This document shows, piece by piece, positions 24,159 through 31,027 of a DNA stretch of 31,027 nucleotides. This DNA comes from JBCCCJ01 sp039029315. Lineage in GTDB: Bacteria > Bacteroidota > Bacteroidia > J057. Location: positions 1 through 31,027 of the forward strand of contig JBCCGK010000125.1 of NCBI GenBank assembly GCA_039029315.1, given 5' to 3'. A model generated the notes under the pieces. The model was given only the letters and a program-made list of their open reading frames with translations, ran no database searches and was not told the origin of the DNA. A program made the translations under genes and the position numbers. How positions within the stretch are numbered: the stretch's first letter is position 1; every line of letters starts with the position of its first letter.

Positions 24159-24938
24159 ATGATACCTCCTCTCACTGCCATTATCATTGATGCTGATGCC
24201 CAAAGCAGACAGAATCTAGCTGAATTGTTGAGATCCTCCTGCAATGATGTCCGACTCCTTGCCCAAACATCCTCTACGCAGGAAGCCAGATCTCTGCTTT
24301 TGACTTCAAAGCCAGATATTGTATTCCTGAATTCCGAAGCACCGAATGTTGTTGGCTTCAAGTCTTTGGAGCCTTTGCTGGATATACATTTCTCTCTCGT
24401 CTTTGTCACCGAGCGGGCATGTACCGGCTATCTGCTCGACAGACCTACAGCCACGGATCTCCTTCCCAAACCGGTTTGTCGTTTTGAGTTACAACAAATG
24501 ATCACCAAAATTCGGATGGCTCGAGCCAGGCAGCATCATTTCTCTTCTTCTTTGGAGAGAGAAACACGCTTCCTCCCATTATTTGCTCAGCCCGAAAAGA
24601 TCACATTGCCAGACACGCACGGGTTTATGTTGGTGGAAAGAAATGAAATCATTCGCCTGGAAGCGGACAATACCTATACCACCATATTTTTTACCCATCA
24701 AAAGAAGCAGTGTTTTACCCGATCTCTCAAGTTTTATGAAAAAAAACTGGGAGACTCACAATTCATGCGTGTGCATAAGTCTCACATCATCAACCTCAAG
24801 CATGTCAGATCATTTTACAAGATCAATGGAGGGATCGTGACGATGGTAGACGGATCGCAAATCCCGATTTCCAGACGGAAGTTGCAGGAATTCTTCGACA
24901 ATATGCGCCCATTTGCCAATCTATCCGAAGCAAGTTAA
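24159..24938 (+). CDS. LytTR-type regulator with a degenerate receiver domain
   Basis: Start chosen at the ATG at 24159 (259 residues); an upstream GTG at 24129 would add ten residues without domain content. Residues about 5-120 have a response-regulator receiver layout: acid pair region I-I-I-D11-A-D13, signalling T84 in F-V-T, and K104 in L-L-P-K-P. The phospho-acceptor position is asparagine (D-I-V-F-L-N58-S-E-A-P, where families have F-L-D). Residues about 160-255 form the LytTR DNA-binding domain (RNEIIRLEADNTYTTIFFT...FMRVHKSHIINLKHV...GSQIPISRRKL). No histidine kinase gene is adjacent. It is likely a transcription regulator that does not work by ordinary phosphorylation. Confidence 0.85.
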   Translation: MIPPLTAIIIDADAQSRQNLAELLRSSCNDVRLLAQTSSTQEARSLLLTSKPDIVFLNSEAPNVVGFKSLEPLLDIHFSLVFVTERACTGYLLDRPTATDLLPKPVCRFELQQMITKIRMARARQHHFSSSLERETRFLPLFAQPEKITLPDTHGFMLVERNEIIRLEADNTYTTIFFTHQKKQCFTRSLKFYEKKLGDSQFMRVHKSHIINLKHVRSFYKINGGIVTMVDGSQIPISRRKLQEFFDNMRPFANLSEAS

Positions 24939-25165
24939 GGCAATATATCGACAGCCTTGGGGAGGATTTGGAGATGTCTGCTGTATATAAGGGCGAGTAT
25001 TTCTTCCTGTTGGCCAAACAGCACTTGCCGCTTTCTTGTATTCCCGAACCATTCCCAAGAAGATTTCAGCCCTAGACAAAAGAGGATAGGAAAGGTACCC
25101 CCAAAGCAGTACACTTACCAAGCCATCACCATTCTATTCGAAGCTTATACTAAATCAATACAATC

Positions 25166-28100
25166 ATGAATTTCCTTCGTGTCAATGTTAGTTTCTTAGT
25201 TTGCTTCTGGCTGGCTGCTCATCTCTATGCGCAGACATCGCCAGAAATCCCCGAAATCCTCCCTCCTTCTCCAGAAGCCTCTGCTTTCAATAAATATGTG
25301 GAGATGCCTGGGAATACCTATTCCGGGACGCCCAATATTTCTATCCCTATATATCAAGTTGCCTATGGCGACATTCAGATTCCCATTTCTCTAAGCTATC
25401 ATGCTTCAGGGATCAAGGTGGAAGAAGAGGCTAGCTGGGTGGGCCTGGGATGGGTCCTCAATGCAGGTGGGGTGATAAGTCGACAGATCATGGGAAAAGA
25501 TGATCTGCACTCTCCTGCTTATGTAACGAGTTCATTGCCTGATTTGGAAAAAACCTTGCTTGGCCCTTATCAGACGCATGTCACTGACGACATCTATAAC
25601 TTCGATTGTGATTTCGAGTTCTTCAGCAACCTGAATATTCCTGAGAATTTGCTGTCGCCAAATTCTGGGCTCGACTTCCAGCCTGATCAGTATACCTATA
25701 ATTTTGGTGGATATTCGGGATCATTTATGGTAAAACGCTCAACGACCGGAACAGTTGAGACATTTTTTATAGACAATCAGGACAAAATGCGGATCGAAGC
25801 AGTATGGGATGTCCCCAATGTAACCATCGATGCTTTCACAGTAACCGATCCTACGGGTATGGTATACACCTTCGATGAATTGGAGTTATTTGATGCCCCC
25901 AATGATGCCAATCCGCCCAGCCCTACCTCCTGGTACCTGACAAAGATAGAATCTCCGACAGGCCGAGAGATACAGTTGAGCTATACACAAAGCACTTCCG
26001 TTACCAATGTGGGATCAATCAAGGATCTGGGTATCACGCCTATCTGCAATGAAGTAGGCGCAATTGGGGGAGGAGGATGTCCCACCAATTTTAGTCCGCA
26101 AACCACCCCCCAAGCGCCAAGACCGTATGACATTCCAGTACTCTCAGAGATAGATTTTCATTATGGTGTGGTGAAATTTTATTCAAACAATACTGAAAGA
26201 GTAGATATGCTCCATGGGAATCGACTGGATTCGATTGACGTATATATGAAGGATGGGAACGGCAATTTGCTTACTCAACCCAAAAAGAAATTCCTCTTTG
26301 AATATGACTATCTGACTTCTTCTGGCGTGTTGGATATCGATGGAGCAGACCAGCTGTATTCTTATACCACTGAGCAACTGACCGCGCGTCTGAAACTCGA
26401 AAAAGTCATAGAGGTCAGCGCAGATGGATCTATTGATCCAGACCATTGTCCTACGCATTCATTCTCCTACATCACCACGCCAGGTCTTCCAGCCAAGACT
26501 TCACTGGCCAGGGATCATTGGGGATACTTCAACGGACAAACTGGCAACACAACTCTTTTTCCTGCATTCACTGGCATCATTTCTAATTTTGGAAACACAG
26601 TAAAGAAATTTGATGGAGCTGATCGTTCCGCCAATGGCTATTACGCCCAAGCCTTTAGCCTGAAGCAGATCACCTATCCTACCGGAGGGGATTTGACCAT
26701 AGAATACGAAAGCAATACCTTCGATTATATTGCCTCTTCTGCCCATGATGAATATGTGGGAAATGTGCCAGAACTCAAACAAGAAAGGTTTCAGGGAACG
26801 GCAACGACCAACCAATCCAAGCTTTTTCCATTTACAATTGCTTCCACCATCTTCCCGCAGGGCTCCCCAAATGTGAGTTTTCAGTGTTCATTTGTCTGTG
26901 ATCTTGCGAATGGCTGTCCGGGACCCAATACGTCTCAAATTTCTGCCAGACTACTCTATGCAGACGGGTCTGAAGTACCCAATACGGTATTGGGACTTAG
27001 CAATTCTCCCTGTTCAGAGAATCTTCCAAACGGCAGCTGTCTCATTCATGAAGGGGTGCATCAATTGACTCTGGCAGCTGGTGAGTATATCGTGGATGTC
27101 AGAGCAAATCATACAGATATTGAGTATGTGAGCTTTACTGTCGAATATGACTCTATCCCACTGATTGTAGAAGGAGGAGGGCTTCGAGTGGCCGAAATGA
27201 CAACGCATGATGCCATGGATCCTGCCAAGGATTTCTACCGTTCCTTTGAATATCACTATCTGGAAGATCGAGATAATGATGGAAACATGGAGGAATATTC
27301 TTATGGGAAGCGGCTGGCAAGACCTATTTATGGCCGTCTCCATGAAAGCACCAGATGGGATCATATTCCTCCTTCCACCTGTGTAGAAAATATCATTACC
27401 TCCTTTACGATAGCCGCAAATAGTCTTGCTCCCCTGAAAGGCTATGGCGGAGTCGTTGGCTATGACCAAATCGTTGAAAAGTGGGGAAAAAATGGATCAG
27501 AGGAAGGGATATTTGGAAAAATCGAATACCAATACCACAACCAACCGGATGTCATCAAGGCCTATTATTTCCGGCGTCCGCCTGGCTTGCCTAACTTCCC
27601 TCATGAAGAAAGTGCGCTGAATGGGATGCTCAAGCAGCGAAAAGAATACTCTTACCAAGGAAATGCCCAATTCAAACTCGTCAAATCTCTCAAAAATGAC
27701 TATATCGATCCCGGAGGATGGGAGACGGTCTTTGGGATGTATCAACAATTGTATGAGATCGATATTAACAATAACTGCAACATTACTACTGGAATATGCC
27801 TGGTCGAATCTTTCATTTATCCAGTTGTTCGACAATCATGGCCACGACTTATTTCTTCTACCGAAACTGAATACGACATCTTGTCAGGCAATTCAGTAGA
27901 GACCACAAGCAATTATACGTTCGACGAGAATCTGTATCTGATTCGGAATCAGTCTACCACCAATTCTGATGATGTGGTTTACAAGACTGAGTATACTTAT
28001 GCCGAGGAGAGAGGCAGCGGTGTTCCTGTAGAGATGTATGCTGTCAATTCTCCCAACTATAAACACATGCTGAACATTCCCATCGAGGAAGCATCCTTTG

Positions 28101-28867
28101 TCGACAATGTATTGGTAAGGAAAGCGGTGAAAAATTTCACCTTTGATTCTGGAGAAGATAGAATTTTGTTACAAAACAACCAGATTTTCCCTGATGGAGG
28201 CACTGAAATGATTCAACTGGACTTCCTGTATGATGACCAATCCAATATCGAGCAAATCAAGCGAGATGTGGGCCAGCCAGAATCCTTCTTGTGGGGATTC
28301 CAGGGAAGCCTGCCCATCGCCAAAGTTGTCAACGCCTCCAGAGACGATATTGCCTATACCAGCTTTGAAGAAGTGGGAGTCTGGCAACAAGGTCGCTGGA
28401 CGATAGGCGGTGCAACTGGAGGATGGGATGCTTCTCAGGCAAAAACAGGCAGAATAAGTTTTGATCTTTCCGGTCGTACACTCAGTACCACTGTCATTGG
28501 CGGGACCTACACCCTGAGTTATTGGGCAAAAGGAGGAGGTGTATCGACAAACATCTCAGCCTCTCTAGTCGATCAATCTGAAGTAGATGCCAACGGATTT
28601 ATATACCATGAATACACAGTTGTCATTGGATCTGGCCAAACACTCACGCTGTCAGGAACGGGGCAACTTGATGAAGTTCGCCTATACCCTGAGCACGCCC
28701 AGATGAATACGATCTGCTATGATGAGGACTTGATGATTCATACCCAGACTGACCTGAACAATATTTGTGTGTATTACAAATATGATGGGCTGAAACGATT
28801 GATCGGTGTATTTGATCAGGATGGTCATCTGGTCCAGGATTACGCCTACAAATACTATACAGAATAA
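25166..28867 (+). CDS. Large secreted RHS/YD-repeat-like protein
   Basis: A 1233-residue protein with a signal peptide (residues 1-23, ending AAHLYAQ). The N-terminal region (PSPEASAFNKYVEMPGNTYSGTPNISIPIYQVAYGDIQIPISLSYHASGIKVEEEASWVGLGWVLNAGGVISRQI) is the characteristic start of Bacteroidota RHS-type proteins. The middle is beta-rich (TYPTGGDLTIEYESN; LARPIYGRLHES). A carbohydrate-binding-like module lies near residues 1065-1175 (TGGWDASQAKTGRISFDLSGRTL). The C-terminus has a single YD-type repeat (YYKYDGLKRLIGVFDQDGHLVQDYAYKYYTE). The chain stops right there, with no RHS core or variable toxin domain. It is probably an extracellular shell- or fibre-like protein. A hairpin terminator follows. 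Confidence 0.85.
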   Translation: MNFLRVNVSFLVCFWLAAHLYAQTSPEIPEILPPSPEASAFNKYVEMPGNTYSGTPNISIPIYQVAYGDIQIPISLSYHASGIKVEEEASWVGLGWVLNAGGVISRQIMGKDDLHSPAYVTSSLPDLEKTLLGPYQTHVTDDIYNFDCDFEFFSNLNIPENLLSPNSGLDFQPDQYTYNFGGYSGSFMVKRSTTGTVETFFIDNQDKMRIEAVWDVPNVTIDAFTVTDPTGMVYTFDELELFDAPNDANPPSPTSWYLTKIESPTGREIQLSYTQSTSVTNVGSIKDLGITPICNEVGAIGGGGCPTNFSPQTTPQAPRPYDIPVLSEIDFHYGVVKFYSNNTERVDMLHGNRLDSIDVYMKDGNGNLLTQPKKKFLFEYDYLTSSGVLDIDGADQLYSYTTEQLTARLKLEKVIEVSADGSIDPDHCPTHSFSYITTPGLPAKTSLARDHWGYFNGQTGNTTLFPAFTGIISNFGNTVKKFDGADRSANGYYAQAFSLKQITYPTGGDLTIEYESNTFDYIASSAHDEYVGNVPELKQERFQGTATTNQSKLFPFTIASTIFPQGSPNVSFQCSFVCDLANGCPGPNTSQISARLLYADGSEVPNTVLGLSNSPCSENLPNGSCLIHEGVHQLTLAAGEYIVDVRANHTDIEYVSFTVEYDSIPLIVEGGGLRVAEMTTHDAMDPAKDFYRSFEYHYLEDRDNDGNMEEYSYGKRLARPIYGRLHESTRWDHIPPSTCVENIITSFTIAANSLAPLKGYGGVVGYDQIVEKWGKNGSEEGIFGKIEYQYHNQPDVIKAYYFRRPPGLPNFPHEESALNGMLKQRKEYSYQGNAQFKLVKSLKNDYIDPGGWETVFGMYQQLYEIDINNNCNITTGICLVESFIYPVVRQSWPRLISSTETEYDILSGNSVETTSNYTFDENLYLIRNQSTTNSDDVVYKTEYTYAEERGSGVPVEMYAVNSPNYKHMLNIPIEEASFVDNVLVRKAVKNFTFDSGEDRILLQNNQIFPDGGTEMIQLDFLYDDQSNIEQIKRDVGQPESFLWGFQGSLPIAKVVNASRDDIAYTSFEEVGVWQQGRWTIGGATGGWDASQAKTGRISFDLSGRTLSTTVIGGTYTLSYWAKGGGVSTNISASLVDQSEVDANGFIYHEYTVVIGSGQTLTLSGTGQLDEVRLYPEHAQMNTICYDEDLMIHTQTDLNNICVYYKYDGLKRLIGVFDQDGHLVQDYAYKYYTE

Positions 28868-28898
28868 CAGACTTTGTGATGTTTTTACCTCTCCCAGC

Positions 28899-28917
28899 GG
28901 ACAGGATTTTCCTGTCC
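28899..28917 (+). terminator. Hairpin after the RHS-like gene
   Basis: GGACAGGA / TCCTGTCC, a perfect 8-bp stem with a 3-base loop, beginning 32 bases after the stop codon. The sequence beyond is moderately T-rich but lacks a solid T-run. It probably separates the RHS-like transcript from the PKD-protein gene. Confidence 0.55.
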
Positions 28918-28978
28918 ATGGGATCTTTCTGTCCATTCTTTTCATAACAATTGATTGCATTTCAAACAACATATTATC

Positions 28979-31027
28979 ATGAAACACGCGTATTATCTGG
29001 TCAGTCTCAGTTTTGTTTGGCTCACCAGCTTGATTTCTATGGGAAATCCGGCATTCGCACATGCGTTTGCACGCCAAACGCCTAATCAACCTCCAATTGC
29101 AAATTTTGTTCAATCCGCCACTGCAGGTCAGGTTCCGTTGGAAGTATATGTTGATGGAACCTTGTCTACAGATGCTGATGGGGCAATCATCAATTATAGA
29201 TGGGATTTTGGGGATGGAACAATCGTAAATGGTCCCTATCCTACGCTGAGTCATACCTATTTGACTTTTGGAACCAAAATTATTCGTTTGACAGTAACTG
29301 ATAATCAGGGGGGAACGGATACCAAAACCAACGCTGTGACTGTCAGTTCTGCAGGTACGCAACTGCCGATTTTTGCAGTAGAAGAGGCATATGTCTCAGA
29401 AAGTCAGCCGGCAAGTGTATTTAATGGAACGGAGATGCGGGTGAAAACATATCCCGGCGTTTCGAATTATGCCTACCTCAAGTTCGATTTGTTGGGCTTT
29501 CAGTTTGGGATCAATCAAGCGTATCTGGTATTATTCCCAAAAGCGAATACTGACTTGATTCCGATCTCTGCCTTTGGCACGACAACAAATTGGGATGAGA
29601 GTGCAATAACCGCCATAAATGCTCCTCAGCCAACCACTCCGAGTCTGACTACTACCGTGATGAACAATCCTTCCAGTCCTGTACTACTAGATGTTACAAA
29701 TTATGTGGTTGACCAACAGGAAAGTGAACAGGAATTGGCGTTTCGGCTGGAATCCCTCACCATAACCAATGCCAATGCAATATTTCGAACAGATGAAGAT
29801 GGACTTGCACCTGCACTGTTGATCTTTCCAAGCACCAATCAGGCACCAGTTCCTCAGTTTGTCTATTCTCCTGCCACTGCCATCACGAATGAAAGTGTGA
29901 GTTTCAATGCTTCGGCTTCCAGTGATCCGGATGGAACGATTTCTTCTTATGTCTGGGATTTTGGGGATGGAAGCTCAGGAACAGGACAAAATGCTACCCA
30001 TACCTTTACTTCTGGCGGGACATATGAAGTTGTCTTGTCTGTGACAGATAATCTGGGTCTTGTGCGATCCACAAGCATGTCAGTTGAGGTAAATACACGC
30101 CCGACAGCTTCATTTACTGCTTCACCGAGTACAGGGCCTGTCAGCCTGCTGGTTGCGTTTGATGCTTCGGCATCCAGTGATTCTGATGGAAGTATCCAAT
30201 CCTATGAATGGGATTTTGGGGACGGAGGAATCTCTACGATTCCTGCGACTGCTCATCCGTATACCTCAGTCGGAACCTATATCGCTACCTTGACGGTAAC
30301 TGACAATGATGGGGCAACGCATTCCACCTCCAAAACCATTGTTGTTACCGCGCCGAATCAAGATCCTATCGCTGACTTTAGTTTTAATCCTGGTACTCCA
30401 ACGACTGCTTCCCTTATCAATTTCGATGCGTCTGCTTCCAATGATCCCGATGGATCGATTGCTACCTATACCTGGACATTTGGAGATGGAAACACTGCTT
30501 CTGGCCAAAACCCTACACATAGTTACAGCAATGCTGGTCCATATTCGGTGACGCTGACTGTTACAGATAATCAGGGAGCAAGTGCTTTTCTATCCAAAAC
30601 TGTATCCGTTGGGACACCCAATGTTCCACCTGTAGCAGCTTCAACGGTTTCCCCAATTACTGGTCATGCACCCTTGTTGGTTACCTTTGATGGTTCTGGA
30701 TCTTCAGACCCTGATGGCACAATCCAGACCTATGAATGGAATTTTGGAGATGGAGGCATTTCCTCGCTTGTCACAACAGGGCACCCCTATACCAGTGCAG
30801 GAACCTATATCGCTACCTTGACCGTCACAGATAATGATGGCGCATCCCATTCCATTAGCACGACCATCACGGTTCTGCCTCCTAACCAAGTGCCTACTGC
30901 ACGATTTTCCTTTTCTCCTGCTTCCCCTCTTCCCGGCCAAAGCATCACCTTCAATGGCTCCAATTCCAGTGATCCAGATGGAACGATTGATACCTACACC
31001 TGGGATTTTGGTGATGGAGGCAGTGCG
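28979..31027 (+). CDS. Large PKD-repeat surface protein, truncated by the window edge
   Basis: The ATG at 28979 opens a frame of 683 codons with no stop before the end of the window. The signal peptide covers residues 1-27 or so (ending NPAFAHA). PKD domain 1 spans about 37-123 (VDGTLSTDADGAIINYRWDFGDG). A DNRLRE-type domain follows (about 130-285: VEEAYVSESQPASVFNGTEMRVKTYPG...AYLKFDL...LDVTNYVVDQ). At least five further PKD domains come next, each with a S-S/N-D-P/S-D-G-x-I-x-x-Y-x-W-x-F-G-D-G core and ending T-V-T-D-N. Such proteins are exported by the type IX system to the surface and bind carbohydrate or other proteins; a sorting tail is expected beyond the window but not seen. It starts 111 bases after the RHS-like gene. 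Confidence 0.85.
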   Translation, partial: MKHAYYLVSLSFVWLTSLISMGNPAFAHAFARQTPNQPPIANFVQSATAGQVPLEVYVDGTLSTDADGAIINYRWDFGDGTIVNGPYPTLSHTYLTFGTKIIRLTVTDNQGGTDTKTNAVTVSSAGTQLPIFAVEEAYVSESQPASVFNGTEMRVKTYPGVSNYAYLKFDLLGFQFGINQAYLVLFPKANTDLIPISAFGTTTNWDESAITAINAPQPTTPSLTTTVMNNPSSPVLLDVTNYVVDQQESEQELAFRLESLTITNANAIFRTDEDGLAPALLIFPSTNQAPVPQFVYSPATAITNESVSFNASASSDPDGTISSYVWDFGDGSSGTGQNATHTFTSGGTYEVVLSVTDNLGLVRSTSMSVEVNTRPTASFTASPSTGPVSLLVAFDASASSDSDGSIQSYEWDFGDGGISTIPATAHPYTSVGTYIATLTVTDNDGATHSTSKTIVVTAPNQDPIADFSFNPGTPTTASLINFDASASNDPDGSIATYTWTFGDGNTASGQNPTHSYSNAGPYSVTLTVTDNQGASAFLSKTVSVGTPNVPPVAASTVSPITGHAPLLVTFDGSGSSDPDGTIQTYEWNFGDGGISSLVTTGHPYTSAGTYIATLTVTDNDGASHSISTTITVLPPNQVPTARFSFSPASPLPGQSITFNGSNSSDPDGTIDTYTWDFGDGGSA
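29845..31027 (+). repeat. Two-domain PKD repeat unit of about 528 bp
   Basis: The PKD domains alternate between two versions. One pair shares GDGGIS...HPYTS.GTYIATLTVTDNDGA; its DNA copies near 30272 and 30800 are 528 bases apart, starting with an identical 18-base run. The other version shows FGDG...SGQN.TH in the copies near 29948 and 30467, and a third copy near 30995 continues the 519-528 base spacing. The unit has probably been duplicated as a pair. Confidence 0.7.

Noticed and set aside
28682..29362. 226-residue minus-strand frame across the RHS-like/PKD junction
   Set aside because: It covers the end of one real gene and the start of another on the opposite strand and has no coherent domain.
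1..31027. CRISPR array, tRNA, rRNA or prophage
   Set aside because: No regularly spaced short direct repeats, no cloverleaf-like or rRNA-like sequence, and no phage structural genes were seen.

Overview
The window looks like a chromosomal segment of a gliding, marine-type Bacteroidota, most like the Saprospiria/Lewinellaceae. The evidence is a PorP/SprF-type outer-membrane protein, SprB-like repeats with a gliding-motility-type C-terminal domain, a choice-of-anchor L protein with a type A secretion tail, PKD/DNRLRE and RHS-like surface proteins, a DUF3078 barrel, and promoter elements of the Bacteroidota TAnnTTTG type. These assignments come from reading the protein sequences; no database search was run.

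Positions 1-4500 are an accessory island. The left edge is a broken, apparently chimeric transposase remnant on the minus strand: an ISAs1-like N-terminus joined to an IS66-like DDE segment. A tightly coupled three-gene cassette (674-4210, visibly AT-rich) follows, encoding a MORC/MutL-like GHKL ATPase, a small protein with a class I methyltransferase-like fold, and a complete C5-cytosine DNA methyltransferase. The genes overlap by 8 and 1 bases. No recognisable restriction endonuclease accompanies them, so this is the best candidate in the window for a poorly described DNA-modification or defence system. A long hairpin and a MITE-like pair of inverted repeats lie downstream.

Positions 4685-12809 carry envelope and secreted-protein genes. 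They include a PorP/SprF-like protein with its likely cargo (a SprB-repeat adhesin, with a good promoter upstream), a fibronectin-like secreted protein, a DUF3108/TapB-like protein, an internally duplicated exported protein, a GNAT-like protein, a 48-residue membrane peptide and a DUF3078 barrel. Positions 13000-15335 hold a small membrane peptide, a strong terminator, and an ECF sigma factor overlapping an anti-sigma-like/outer-membrane-barrel fusion.

Positions 15336-24938 hold a MITE-like element, a single-lipoyl pyruvate dehydrogenase E2, a choice-of-anchor L surface protein, an SGNH-LysM plus MBOAT O-acetylation pair, a TerC-family protein and a LytTR regulator whose receiver domain has lost its phospho-acceptor aspartate. 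Positions 25166-31027 encode a 1233-residue RHS/YD-like protein and the start of a large PKD-repeat protein that runs off the window; its PKD domains alternate in a two-domain repeat of about 528 bp. No tRNA, rRNA or CRISPR array was seen.
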